Origin: Caproiciproducens sp. CPB-2 | Lineage (GTDB): Bacteria > Bacillota > Clostridia > Oscillospirales > Acutalibacteraceae | Assembly: GCF_036287215.1 (NCBI RefSeq) | Contig: NZ_CP142860.1 | Span: forward strand, 434,001 to 498,000 | Reading direction: 5' to 3' | DNA: 64,000 bases | Shown here: positions 24,800 through 35,520 of the stretch, in pieces | Layout of the letters: the number at the start of each line of letters is the position of its first letter | Numbering within the stretch: the first letter of the stretch is position 1 | Made by a program: the position numbers and the translations under genes | The notes under the pieces: model-generated | Seen by the model: the letters and a program-made list of their open reading frames with translations, nothing else | The model's database searches: none | Told to the model about the DNA's origin: nothing

Positions 24800-27700
24800 C
24801 CGATAACCAGAAAAAATTAATGAACATCCTTCGTGAGATGTTTCAATTTGACCAGTCAGACCTTGATTTTGGAATTTACCGAATTATGCGGATGAAGCGT
24901 GACGAGGTCAATAGATTTATTGAAGAAGAGCTGCCCGCGCAAATCACAGCGGGCTTGAGCGAGCTTGCCAGGCTGGACACAGCCGCCGACATCACCGCCA
25001 TTGATAAGCAAATTGCGGACACAAAAGCCGCGCCTCTTTCCGACGCAATAAAAGCCGCCGCTGTTGCGGAGCTTGAGGAAAAGAAAAAGTCTCTTGCCGG
25101 AAGCGTCGACATAAGCGCAGTTGAAGCGGATGTTTATAACCACCTGACAAATTTCTTCTCCCGCTATTATGATGAGGGCGATTTTATTTCACAGCGCCGT
25201 TACAAGGATGGCGTGTATGCCATTCCCTATGAGGGCGAGGAGGTTAAGCTGTACTGGGCGAATGCCGACCAGTATTACGTTAAGACGAGCGAGTATTTTA
25301 AAGACTACGAATTCAAAACCGCCACCGGAGAAACCATCCATTTCAAGCTGGTGGAGGCGGAAACCGATAAAGACAACAACAAGGCAAAAGACAAACGTTT
25401 TTTTCAACTTCATCGGGAAAATCCTTTTGAAGCGGCAGGCAGAGAACTGTTCATTTATATGGAATATAAGGCTGGAGACAGAAAACAGGCCGACTATACC
25501 GCCGACATTGTGAAAGCCTTCAGCGCCGTCGGTACGCAGTATCCCGACTTTGCACGGATTCTGGGAATCCGCGACGGAAAAACGGAACTGGAACGCCAGC
25601 TCACGCGCTATACGGCGCGCAACACTTTCGACTATTTCATCCATAAGGACCTGAAAAAATTTCTGGACCGGGAACTGGATTTCTATATCAAAAACGACGT
25701 GATGTTCCTTGACGACATCGAAGAGCAGGACGAGGCCAAGGCGAAGGAATACTTGACCAAAGCGAAAGTCATCCGGAAGATCGCGCGGAAAATCATCGAT
25801 TTTCTCACCCAGATCGAGGACTTCGAGAAAAAGCTGTATCTGAAGAAAAAATTCGTCGTCGAGACGAATTACTGCATCACGCTCGACCGCATTCCGGAAA
25901 AATTCTACCCGGAAATCGCGGAAAACGACGCGCAGCGCAAAGAATGGGTGCGCCTGTTCGCCATCGATGAAATCGAACAGAATCTGACGACGGTCGGCTA
26001 TTCCGAGCCGCTCACCATGGAATTTCTGAAAGAGAATCCGTATCTTGTCCTGGACACGGCGTTCTTCGGCGCCGCTTTCAAGGAAAAGCTGATCGACGGC
26101 ACGGACGGTCTTGATGAAAATCTGGATGGGCTGATGATACACAGCGAGAATTTTCAGGCGTTAAATCTACTGCGTCTTAAGTATCATGAAAAAATAGACT
26201 GCTGCTACATCGATCCTCCATATAATACAGACGCGAGTAAAATCCTATATAAAAATAATTATGAACATTCATCATGGCTTGCATTGATGAATGATCGAAT
26301 AAAAGCGGGGAAATCACTGTTAAAGTATGACGGCATACAGGCCACTGCCATCGATGAATATGAACTAAAGGAATTATATTCTTTACTGCAATCTATTTTC
26401 GGAAGAAAAAATAACGCCGGTATCATCGCAATCAGGAGCAATCCATCCGGACGGCCAAGAGACGGCGGATTGGCTTTGGCGCATGATTATTGTTTGATCT
26501 TTAAAATGAGCGAAGCGTCAATGATAGGACAACAGAAAAGGACGGGAAAACAGGCGGAGAGATATAATAGAGCCGACGGAAGAGGCGCATTTGAACAAAG
26601 AAACTTCAGGCGGGAAGGTTCAAATTCAAATAGAGCGGATGGGAAACGGCAATGGTATCCGATCTATGTTGACAAGCAAACGTTAAAATTAAGAGTTCCG
26701 GATATGACGTGGAATGAAAGTACGGAATTATGGGAAATCAAAGAACCGGCTTTGCAAAACGAAGCGATCGTATATCCCGTTACAGACGACGGAGTCGAGA
26801 AAAATTGGCGCTGGAGCTGGGACAATGTAAAAAAAGATTATTCACAGTTTTACGCTAAAGTTCAGAAGAGCGGAATTCAAATTTACTATAAATTTCGTCC
26901 GGAATCGGAAGGATCCGCGCCCTTGACATTTTGGGCGGACGCAAAATACTCAGCGGTGGAACAGGGAACCAAACCATTGAAAGATATTTTGCCCGGCAAT
27001 AATTTTGATTATCCGAAATCCATATACACCGTTCAAGATATTCTGAGTATTTCCGGTCTAAATTATAAAACCGGAATCATTATAGATTATTTTGCCGGTT
27101 CCGGCACGACAGCTCATGCCGTAATCAATTTAAACCGCGCAGACGGCGGCCGCCGCAAGTACATTCTTGTCGAAATGGGAGAGTATTTTGACACGGTGAC
27201 GCGTCCGCGCGTTGAAAAAGTAATTTACAGCGAGGACTGGAAAGACGGAAAGCCAGTTTCACGCAAAGGCTCCAGCCACGCGTTCAAATATCTGCGCCTG
27301 GAAAGCTATGAGGACACGCTGAACAATATCGTTCTTCGCAGCGGCAATTATGATTTGCTTGGTACGGCGCGGGAAGGCTATATGCTCTCATATATGCTCG
27401 ATACTGAGGCGGAGGGCAGCGACAGTTTATTGAACGTCGAAAAGCTCGATAAGCCGTTCAGTTATAAAATGAACATAACACGCCATCTCGAAAGCGCAGA
27501 GCGCACCATCGATCTTGTGGAGACATTCAATTATCTTATCGGGCTTACTATTGAAAAAAGCCATGCGTTAGTATCCTTTGACGCTGATTTTGCCACAGGC
27601 GAATACGGCGCCGTTTCCGCTGCGCTCAAAGAAGGGAATACTTACAAATTCAAGGCAGTCGAGGGGACGGTGCCAAGTGGAGATAAAACGCTCGTGTTAT

Positions 27701-27903
27701 GGCGAGAGATGACCGGCGACATTGTAAAAGACAATGCCGCGCTCGACGCATATTTCCTCTCGTTTCCAAATGGTCGAAGCTTCAAGCGAATTTACGTCAA
27801 TTGCGACAACAACCTTTTGAACCTGCGCGGGAACGGCGAAAGCTGGCAGGTAATCCTCATCGATGAGGAAATGAAAAAGCGTATGTTTGAGGACGCAGAC
27901 TAA
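24796..27903 (+). CDS. Large type III-like DNA methyltransferase (Mod family)
   Basis: 1035 aa, beta-class amino-methyltransferase. Catalytic motif YIDPPYNTD is at about 473 and the AdoMet motif IIDYFAGSGTTAHAV at about 763. The N-terminal 450 residues, absent from ordinary Mod subunits, contain helical segments and no motif I recognise. The stretch between the motifs (about 26280-27040) is more AT-rich than the flanks and probably contains the target-recognition domain. It overlaps the regulator upstream (ATGA) and is 12 bases before its partner helicase gene. No defect is visible, so methylation is likely to persist even though the partner is interrupted. Confidence 0.85.
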   Translation: MTDNQKKLMNILREMFQFDQSDLDFGIYRIMRMKRDEVNRFIEEELPAQITAGLSELARLDTAADITAIDKQIADTKAAPLSDAIKAAAVAELEEKKKSLAGSVDISAVEADVYNHLTNFFSRYYDEGDFISQRRYKDGVYAIPYEGEEVKLYWANADQYYVKTSEYFKDYEFKTATGETIHFKLVEAETDKDNNKAKDKRFFQLHRENPFEAAGRELFIYMEYKAGDRKQADYTADIVKAFSAVGTQYPDFARILGIRDGKTELERQLTRYTARNTFDYFIHKDLKKFLDRELDFYIKNDVMFLDDIEEQDEAKAKEYLTKAKVIRKIARKIIDFLTQIEDFEKKLYLKKKFVVETNYCITLDRIPEKFYPEIAENDAQRKEWVRLFAIDEIEQNLTTVGYSEPLTMEFLKENPYLVLDTAFFGAAFKEKLIDGTDGLDENLDGLMIHSENFQALNLLRLKYHEKIDCCYIDPPYNTDASKILYKNNYEHSSWLALMNDRIKAGKSLLKYDGIQATAIDEYELKELYSLLQSIFGRKNNAGIIAIRSNPSGRPRDGGLALAHDYCLIFKMSEASMIGQQKRTGKQAERYNRADGRGAFEQRNFRREGSNSNRADGKRQWYPIYVDKQTLKLRVPDMTWNESTELWEIKEPALQNEAIVYPVTDDGVEKNWRWSWDNVKKDYSQFYAKVQKSGIQIYYKFRPESEGSAPLTFWADAKYSAVEQGTKPLKDILPGNNFDYPKSIYTVQDILSISGLNYKTGIIIDYFAGSGTTAHAVINLNRADGGRRKYILVEMGEYFDTVTRPRVEKVIYSEDWKDGKPVSRKGSSHAFKYLRLESYEDTLNNIVLRSGNYDLLGTAREGYMLSYMLDTEAEGSDSLLNVEKLDKPFSYKMNITRHLESAERTIDLVETFNYLIGLTIEKSHALVSFDADFATGEYGAVSAALKEGNTYKFKAVEGTVPSGDKTLVLWREMTGDIVKDNAALDAYFLSFPNGRSFKRIYVNCDNNLLNLRGNGESWQVILIDEEMKKRMFEDAD

Positions 27904-28850
27904 GGGGGCGACACAATGGCACGAAGAACGACGGCTAATGCGCCGCAGCTGAAATTCTATCAAAAGCTCATATTAAACCGCTATCTGCTGGCGCAATTCG
28001 GTGTTTCCGATTTGCGCGAGCTTTCTGCGAATATGAAAAGGCCGTCGCTGGAAGAAATCGACGGCGAGGGCGTCACGGGGTTTTATAAGCAACTGACAGC
28101 ACAGTTCGGCGGCAAATGTATGATAAGCGAGGAAGCGCTCGCGCGCTATGACCTGAATATCGTTTCCCATATGCGGAAGATCAACGATAAGCGTACCGAG
28201 CCGATGGTGCTGAAATACTTCCAGTACCTTTCACTGCTGTTTGTCGAATACTATCTCGATGAGTATTTCAACGACCGCCAGGGTTTGATTGACAGGTTGA
28301 ATGCCTATATTGCCAATTTTAACGCGCAATTTCCCAATGACAGCTATAAGCCATATGAGACAAAAGACCTCAATAAAATCGCCATATGGAATGCCACAGG
28401 CAGCGGCAAGACGCTCATCATGCATGTCAATTATTATCAGTATATGCACTACTCCGGTGGGAAACTGCCGGATGACGCCACATACATTTTGCTGACGCCG
28501 AAAGAAGGGCTTTCTCTTCAGCATATCGAGGATTATGCTGATTCGGGCATTACCGCAAGAATTTATGATAAAGCTACCAGCCGCTGGACGCAAAGTGCCA
28601 ATGAAATCAGTGTGCTTGAGAATACGAAACTGGGCGACAAAGACCAGGACACAGTCGTATCCGTTAAGCGCTTTGGCAGCCGGAATGTCGTATTTGTAGA
28701 TGAAGGGCATCGCGGCTCATCCTCCGGCAAGGATGGCAAATGGCAGAAATACCGCGACGAGTTATGTGGTGTGCACCCCGTCAAGAGGACAATGAAAAAA
28801 TAAAAAGATTTTTAGGACTGCTGTCCGCCGGAACCGGCGGGCAGCAATTT

Positions 28851-29753
28851 TTACGCAGCTTTTGCGTACTGTGCATGGAACTCCATGGGTGTCATAACAG
28901 ACAATCGGCGCTGCAGTCGCCGGTAGTTGTAAAAGTAAATATACTCTGAAATGGCTTGCGTGATCTGTTTCCGGTCGGTGAATTTGCGTCCATAGTACAT
29001 TTCCCGTTTGAGGATACCCCAAAAGCCTTCCATCGGCCCATTGTCAATACAGTGCGCCACTCTGGACATGCTTTGCTTCATCTTGGCGGCATGCAATTTC
29101 GAGTGAAAAGAACGGCTGGTATACTGGTACCCCCGGTCACTGTGAAATAGCGGGTGTGCGTCCGGATTAGCGGCCACGGCAGCATCCAGCGTATTGAATA
29201 CCAACCTGTTGTCATTATGATCGCCTACGGCATAGGCAACGATGCGCCGGTCGTACAAGTCCAGAATAGCGCTCAGATAAACCTTGCGGATTTCCGGGCC
29301 GATGAAATACTTGAATTCCGTTACATCGGTCAACCATTTTCGGTTCGGAGCGTCCGCATAAAATTTGCGGTTCAAATAGTTTTTGGCAATGTATTCCGGC
29401 GATGCCGCACTTTTTGTGCACCCGTGCCGACGGTATTTGACGCTGGACTGAATATGAAGTGCACGGTCGATGCGGAGTACTCGCTTGTCGTTGACATGAA
29501 TGCCATGATGCCTGTCCAACTCATCCCGTATTCTGCGGTATCCCATATCCGTATGCAGGCTATGGATTTTCTCGACCTCGCCTGCGATGAGTTCGTTTTC
29601 CAACTCGCGGCTGCTTTTCGGGTGCTTCAGCCATCTGTAATACGCCGAGCGCGTGATGTGCAGAAAGCCGCAGAGTTTCCAAACAGGGAATACCCGTTCC
29701 GCAGACAGCGTGCTTACCGCGCCGTAAGCCGCCGGATGCCTGATGAAGCTCAA
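28851..29753 (-). CDS. IS3-family transposase OrfB (DDE catalytic domain)
   Basis: 300 aa with an rve-type integrase core. Catalytic residues are visible: LTDVTEF (Asp-143), FHSDRGYQYTS (Asp-206) and NGPMEGFWGILKREMY (Glu-242), giving the DD(35)E spacing. It starts at a TTG overlapping the OrfA stop (TTGA). In this family OrfB is normally made as an OrfAB fusion by -1 frameshifting, and an AAAAAAAG run lies in orfA about 30 bases before the overlap. Confidence 0.9.
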   Translation of the reverse strand: MSFIRHPAAYGAVSTLSAERVFPVWKLCGFLHITRSAYYRWLKHPKSSRELENELIAGEVEKIHSLHTDMGYRRIRDELDRHHGIHVNDKRVLRIDRALHIQSSVKYRRHGCTKSAASPEYIAKNYLNRKFYADAPNRKWLTDVTEFKYFIGPEIRKVYLSAILDLYDRRIVAYAVGDHNDNRLVFNTLDAAVAANPDAHPLFHSDRGYQYTSRSFHSKLHAAKMKQSMSRVAHCIDNGPMEGFWGILKREMYYGRKFTDRKQITQAISEYIYFYNYRRLQRRLSVMTPMEFHAQYAKAA

Positions 29754-30430
29754 CGTCGCCTCCTCTCCAATTCCTTCACTTTTTTTAACAGAGCGTTCTC
29801 CATTTCCAGATCATAGTTTTTCCGTTCAAGCTGAGCAACCTTGTCTCTGAGTTCTTCTTCCGGCGTCCGGCTCGGAAGCGTCCCGGCCCGGTGTCCCCGC
29901 CGGTCCTCCAGCCCCGCCCTGCCCATATTTCGGTATTTCCTCGTCCAGGTGTAAACCTGCTGGTAAGAAACTCGATACTTAAGCGCTGTACCGCCGTAAT
30001 CATTCCCGTTGACGATACACGCTTTTACGATCTCCATCCGTTCTTTCGCGGTTGTATCCCGGCCCTTCGTCATGCGACTCCCTCCCGTATGTATCCTGAA
30101 GTCTTCATGACAATTATATACCCTCAGCCAATCCCTGAGCTGCCGGGTATCACGGATTCCGTACTTTTCGCAGATTTCCTGAAGAGAACCTTTCCCAGCA
30201 AGATAATCCAAAACTGCCGATAGTTTCGTTTCCTTGCCGTATGCCCGGTCGTGTCCGTGGGTCAGAAACCCCGCAGGCCCTTCCGTCTTGTACCGACTGA
30301 CCCAACGCGCAATCGTCTTGCAATCTACTCCCGCCTGTTTTCCTGCTTCGCTGTATCCAATTTTGCCTGACAAATACAATTCTACAATACGGATCTTTTC
30401 TTCGGCTGTTGTCTTCTTCCTATTCGGCAT
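29750..30430 (-). CDS. IS3-family transposase OrfA (DNA-binding subunit)
   Basis: 226 aa, longer than a typical OrfA, with two helix-turn-helix segments (EAGKQAGVDCKTIARWVSRY near 37 and ALKYRVSYQQVYTWTRKYR near 150). A C-terminal leucine-zipper-like helix follows (LRDKVAQLERKNYDLEMENA). It binds the IS ends. Start and stop are intact. Confidence 0.88.
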   Translation of the reverse strand: MPNRKKTTAEEKIRIVELYLSGKIGYSEAGKQAGVDCKTIARWVSRYKTEGPAGFLTHGHDRAYGKETKLSAVLDYLAGKGSLQEICEKYGIRDTRQLRDWLRVYNCHEDFRIHTGGSRMTKGRDTTAKERMEIVKACIVNGNDYGGTALKYRVSYQQVYTWTRKYRNMGRAGLEDRRGHRAGTLPSRTPEEELRDKVAQLERKNYDLEMENALLKKVKELERRRR

Positions 30431-32911
30431 AATTTTACCCCCAGACTGAAGAACAGTGCTTTTTTATTTCACTGTCCTATCTGGGGGTAGCATATCAATG
30501 TTCCGACGGTTTTTCCTTTGAGTATTCGGCGACCTTCGGCCAGGCGATTGCATCGTCCAATGATAAATCATTGTCGGAGCGGTACGCCAAGTGCATTATC
30601 TTCGATTACTCCTACAAATATTTCTACGGCGATGGCTACGGCAAGGATTACAACATCATCAACCTGCCGGATGACAGCGACGAGATGAAGCGCAATATAT
30701 ATCTGACTGCTTGCCTTATGTCATATTACCAGCAGAAGAAGCTTTATCTTGCACAAGAAAGTGAATATGTTCCGTTCAATATAGAAAACCCGCTGTTTGT
30801 CTTCGTCGGCGCGAGCGTCAATGCTGTGCGCACCGAGCGCGGACGCAAGGTTTCCGATGTGGTGGATATTCTCTTGTTCTTCCGGGACTTCGTTGCGAAC
30901 ACAGCGGTTTCCACAGCGAATATTGAACGCATTATTTCCGGCAACACAGGTTTGCTCGACAGCAGGAACAGGGACATTTTCAGAAACAGCTTTCCGTATC
31001 TGACGGCGGTCGGGATGGCACCGGCGGCTATGTACGCGGATATTTTGAAAACCGTGTTTAATTGCGGCTCTCCCGGCAGTATCTTTCATATTGAAAACCT
31101 CCGTGGCATCAGCGGCGAAATCCGTCTGCGCCTCGGTGAAAACGAGCCGTTCGGCGTTATCAACGTCGGCGACGATTCGGCGCTTCTTAACTTGTGCGCG
31201 GATAATGGCTTCGATACAGACTCCATCGATTTTTCTGATTCGTTGTTCCAGGGTATCACAAAGCCTAATTCGACCATCAATCTGCTCATCGGTTCAAAGA
31301 AATTTACCGAGGGCTGGAACTGCTGGCGTGTGTCTACAATGGGTCTTATGAATGTCGGGCGCAGCGAAGGAAGTGAAATCATCCAGCTGTTCGGGCGTGG
31401 TGTTCGTTTGAAAGGCTGCAAAATATCGCTCAAGCGGAGCAGCTTCTATAAAAAGGATTTCCCAGAAACCGCAGTACCGAAGCACATCGGCATTTTGGAA
31501 ACTCTCAACATATACGGCGTCCGCGCAGATTACATGAAGCAGTTTAAGGAATTCCTCGAAAACGAGGGTGTCCCCAGTGAAAAAGGTCAGCCGCTTGTTC
31601 TTAAAATGCCAGTAATAAGGAACAAGGCATATAAAAAAAGCGGGCTTTATTCTCTGCGCGTAAAAGGCAATGCGGATTTCAAGAAGTCTGCAGCAAAGCC
31701 GTTCTTGCACTTTGAAGCAGGTTTGCCCGTTATCACGCTTGACTGTTATTCCAAAGTTCAGTTTGAATCCTCGCAAAAGCGGAGCACCGGAGAGGTTACG
31801 AAAAATGTGGCCGTACTTCACCCGGAGCATTTTGCCTTTTTAGACTATGAAGCGATTTACTCTGAATTGCAAAGATATAAAAGGGAAAAAGCTCGGTATA
31901 ATGTCAACATCACACGTCAAGATGTGAGAACGCTTCTTCAAAACAACCAGTGGTACAGGTTACTCATCCCCGAAGACGAACTTATCGTGCGAAGCTTTGA
32001 GGATTACAAGCGATTTGATAAACTTGCAGTAACCCTTCTTGCAAAGTATTTCGACAGGTTTTACTATGCCGAGCAAAATCGTTGGGAATCGCAGGTCGTT
32101 GGATATGACCTTGTGCCAATGGACGACGACAACGAGAACTTCTTGAATGAAGAAAAAGACGAATACAGCATCAGTATAGATGAAACGGCCGAAAATGAGA
32201 CTGCAATATTGTGGATTCGCAAGGTCATCGAGGAAGTTGAAAAAGCGAAAAAAGAAAAACGGATGCCCAATTTTGCAAATCCTCGTCAAGGCGACATGGA
32301 GGTCATCAGCATACCGGCGCATCTTTATAATCCGCTTTTATATTTGGCGGACGGCAATGTGGGAATTGGCATTTCTCCTGTTGCACTAAACGAATCCGAG
32401 TCGAAATTCGTAAAAGCGCTTCAGCAATACATTAACGTTCATACTGCGGATTTTGCGAATAAAGAAATCTATCTCATTCGCAACCGCAGCAAAAAAGGTA
32501 TTGGATTTTTCGATGATGCGGGATTTTATCCCGATTTCATTCTATGGTTGATTGACGGAGGCAAACAATTTATCACGTTCATTGACCCGCACGGTATGGC
32601 CAGAGAAGGAATATCCTCCAGCAAGGTTGGATTGTATAATCACTTAAAAACAGACATCGAGAGTTCGCTGACGGTGTCGTCTGTGTCATTAACTTCGTTT
32701 ATTCTTTCTCCGACGAAATATTCGGATCTGTCGGATAAGAGTGCAACCGCCGAAGAGTGGAACACAAACCATGTGTTATTTATGGACGACAGCGATTACA
32801 TTGAGAAGCTGTTTGCGGGCATAAAGGGATAACCACATAAACATATGCTTGTTACTTGAGGCAGCACAAGCATTACAGGCCGCAATCATGCGCTGAAAGG
32901 AAACCACGAAC

Positions 32912-35479
32912 ATGGCTAACGAATTGCATTCATTATCTGTCCTGTTTCAGAACAGGCTTTTCAGAATCCCTGACTATCAGCGCGGTTACGCATGGAAGCG
33001 TGAGCAGCTTGCTGATTTCTGGGATGACCTTATGAATCTGCAAGAGGACAGATATCATTACACGGGGCTGCTCTCGCTGAAGCCGTTGTCGAGAAAAGAT
33101 GTAAAGACATGGCAGAGCGACGAATGGCTGCTCGACAGCGGCTATAAGCCTTTTCATGTGGTCGATGGGCAGCAGCGTTTGACGACCTTTTCCATACTTA
33201 TGTTCGAGCTTGTTTCCTTTGTTCGCGGTCTGCCGGAAAACGACGGAAAATCCGATGAGGATATTTTTATCGGCTTTGAATCGCTCCGCGACATCAAAGC
33301 CAAATACATTATGCGGAAACGACCGCCTCAAAACCTCATTACAACATATCTCTTTGGCTATGAGACCGACAATCCCAGCGCTGATTATTTGAAATATAAG
33401 ATATTTGAGGAGCCGTTTGGCGGAACCGTATTTGAAACGTATTACACGAAAAACCTGAAATTTGCAAAGGACTTCTTTGCCGAGAACATCGCCTCGCTAT
33501 ATCAGAGCGAAGGCATTGCCGGTATCGAGTGCCTGTATCGTAAACTGACACTCCACCTCATGTTTAATTTGCATGAGATAGAAGACGACTACGATGTGTT
33601 CGTTGCATTTGAAACAATGAACAATCGCGGTAAGCGCCTCACAAATCTTGAACTGTTGAAAAACCGTCTGATATACCTGACGACGCTTTTTGATGATGCC
33701 CAGCTGGATAGCTGCGACAAAGAAGAACTGCGTAAGGATATAAACGAAGCGTGGAAAGAGGTTTATTATCAGCTTGGCCGAAATCAGGCAGCACCATTGT
33801 CGGACGATGAGTTTCTCCGGCACCACTGGATCATGTACTTCACTTACTCCCGTAAAAAAGGCGACGACTACATAAAATTTTTGCTATCCAAATACTCGGC
33901 AAAGAATATTTTTGAAAAGGAAGCCCTTCAGTCAACGGATGAGCCAGATCTGCCGACGGCGGATGACGACGCCTTTGACGATGAAGACGAGGCAAACGAT
34001 GACGAGCAGGAGACCGTCGTAAGATCGAAACTGCAGCCTTCTGAAATCAGCAAGTATGTCAACAGCCTGAAAGAAACCGCCGAATATTGGTATTACACAT
34101 TCTTTCCTGAAGAGAGCGATACGCTGACTCCCGATGAGAAAACTTGGATAGGCAGACTGAACCGGATAGGCATTGGTTACTTCCGGCCGCTTGTTACGGC
34201 GGCAATTATGCCAAATGCCAAAGTTACCGCCGAGGACAGGATAGCGTTCTTTGCCGCAGTGGAACGCTTTATTTTCCTGTGCTTCCGCTTGGCATCTTTC
34301 CAGTCCAGCTACATGAGCAGCGTTTACAGCCGCAAAGCTAAAAGCATATATGACGGTGAAATCACGCTCAAGTCGGTGACAGACGAAATAAACGCCCGTG
34401 CCGATGAGGATAACCACGCGGCTTTGCTCAACTTTATCGGTCGCAATAACCGACGCTTCAATTCGGGCGACGGTTTCTACGCATGGCGCGACTTGAAATA
34501 TATGCTCTATGAATATGAATATTCGCTGGGAAAGCAAAACAATTTACAGAAAATCGATTGGCGGCTGTTCAGCACTGTGGAGAAAGATAAGTTTTCGATT
34601 GAGCATATTTTTCCACAGACACCTACCGTTTGGTATTGGCGAAATCAGTTCAGGCAGTTTAACGACGCTGAAAAGAAAGCCCTTGCCGGTTCTCTGGGTA
34701 ATCTTCTGCCGTTGTCGCAGAGCATCAACTCCTCGTTGCAGAACGACTGCTTCAACGATAAAAAACACTCGAAGCCCGGACGCCGTGGCTATGAAAACGG
34801 ATCTCACTCGGAGATCGAAGTGTCCAAAGAAACCGATTGGGATGCACAGCACATTTACGACCGTGGCATAAAGCTGTTATCTTTCATAGAGAGCCGGTGG
34901 AGTGTGTCTTTTGAGGGCGACGAACAGAAAAAGGATATTCTGCATCTTGGCTTCCTTGATGACGGCCGCGAAATTCCGGCTGAGATTCCTGAACCTGTAG
35001 TAGCACAGAAAACGGAGCGGGTCTCCACTGCAAATAATTCCGAGTTCTTTACCGATGGTTCTGATCTTTCCGAGAAGCAACTTGCCTTTTGGATTCGCTT
35101 CGCTGAATATTGTAAATCTACAGGTCATGAGGATATCGTAACAAGAAAGCCCGCCGGTCAGAATTGGTACGATGTTCCGGTCGATGCGCCTGACTACCAC
35201 ATTTCTTTTACGATTACGCGCGGACACATCGCCCGCATTTTGATATACACATATAACATTGAGGCGTTTCAGCGGCTCGAAAAGCAAAAGGACAATATGG
35301 AGTCCCTGTGTGGATTCCAGTTTGATTGGTATTCAAGCCGGAGTACCAGTGTACAGAAGCGCATTATTTATAGCCGTGACATTGACTATTACTCCGCTGA
35401 AGAGCAAAATGAGTGCTTTCGCTGGTTTGTGGACTGTTTTGTCAAGCTGAAAGAAGCCCTCAAAACATACGATGCGTAA
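32912..35479 (+). CDS. GmrSD-like DUF262-DUF1524 protein with C-terminal DUF4268
   Basis: 855 aa. DUF262 domain at the N-terminus with IPDYQRGYAW and the nucleotide-hydrolysis motif VVDGQQRLTTF (about 84). A DUF1524 HNH-type nuclease lies near 560-610 (SIEHIFPQTP, GSLGNLLPLSQSINSSL). The last 150 residues (QLAFWIRFAEYCKSTG, NWYDVPVDAPDYHISF) match DUF4268. Fused DUF262/DUF1524 proteins are type IV, modification-dependent restriction enzymes of the GmrSD/BrxU kind; the DUF4268 tail may add target or partner binding. An acidic low-complexity linker (about 345-370) interrupts the domain junction. It sits 80 bases after the interrupted helicase. The frame is intact, so it may still act. Confidence 0.82.
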   Translation: MANELHSLSVLFQNRLFRIPDYQRGYAWKREQLADFWDDLMNLQEDRYHYTGLLSLKPLSRKDVKTWQSDEWLLDSGYKPFHVVDGQQRLTTFSILMFELVSFVRGLPENDGKSDEDIFIGFESLRDIKAKYIMRKRPPQNLITTYLFGYETDNPSADYLKYKIFEEPFGGTVFETYYTKNLKFAKDFFAENIASLYQSEGIAGIECLYRKLTLHLMFNLHEIEDDYDVFVAFETMNNRGKRLTNLELLKNRLIYLTTLFDDAQLDSCDKEELRKDINEAWKEVYYQLGRNQAAPLSDDEFLRHHWIMYFTYSRKKGDDYIKFLLSKYSAKNIFEKEALQSTDEPDLPTADDDAFDDEDEANDDEQETVVRSKLQPSEISKYVNSLKETAEYWYYTFFPEESDTLTPDEKTWIGRLNRIGIGYFRPLVTAAIMPNAKVTAEDRIAFFAAVERFIFLCFRLASFQSSYMSSVYSRKAKSIYDGEITLKSVTDEINARADEDNHAALLNFIGRNNRRFNSGDGFYAWRDLKYMLYEYEYSLGKQNNLQKIDWRLFSTVEKDKFSIEHIFPQTPTVWYWRNQFRQFNDAEKKALAGSLGNLLPLSQSINSSLQNDCFNDKKHSKPGRRGYENGSHSEIEVSKETDWDAQHIYDRGIKLLSFIESRWSVSFEGDEQKKDILHLGFLDDGREIPAEIPEPVVAQKTERVSTANNSEFFTDGSDLSEKQLAFWIRFAEYCKSTGHEDIVTRKPAGQNWYDVPVDAPDYHISFTITRGHIARILIYTYNIEAFQRLEKQKDNMESLCGFQFDWYSSRSTSVQKRIIYSRDIDYYSAEEQNECFRWFVDCFVKLKEALKTYDA

Positions 35480-35520
35480 ACGGCAGACCATCTTGCGAGA
35501 GGAGATGGAAAGGGATAAAG

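Larger units (their letters stand above)
28768..30497 (-). mobile_element. IS3-family insertion sequence (1730 bp)
   Basis: Flanked by the 4-bp target duplication ATGT (28764-28767 and 30498-30501). The ends are imperfect inverted repeats: TGTGCACCCCGTCAAGAGGACA at the left (28769-28790, 22 bp) and the complement of the right end, which reads TGCTACCCCC then AGATAGGACAGTGAA. It carries overlapping orfA and orfB on the minus strand. Both frames are intact and the duplication is exact, so the insertion looks recent. Confidence 0.88.
27916..32832 (+). pseudogene. Res-type helicase-nuclease gene interrupted by an IS3-family element
   Basis: The left piece (27916-28767) carries Walker A NATGSGKTLIMH (about 160) and Walker B VFVDEGHRG (about 263). 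The right piece (from 30502) resumes with SDGFSFEYSATFGQAI and includes KFTEGWNCWR and QLFGRGVRLKG. Its C-terminal nuclease-like motif is YPDFILWL...ITFIDPHG, with His where the PD-(D/E)xK Lys is expected. Removing the element and one ATGT copy joins the pieces in frame (LC-SDGF) to give 1060 aa. As it stands no full product can be made, so restriction by this module should be off. A TTG or GTG restart in the right piece could yield a fragment of about 750 aa, but that would lack Walker A. Confidence 0.85.

Noticed and set aside
25189..26142. 317-codon open frame on the minus strand
   Set aside because: Lies opposite the methyltransferase gene at 24796, whose motifs are clear; composition is typical of an antisense shadow.
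29154..29816. 220-codon + strand frame inside the IS element
   Set aside because: Antisense to the IS3-family OrfB, whose DDE residues are all present.
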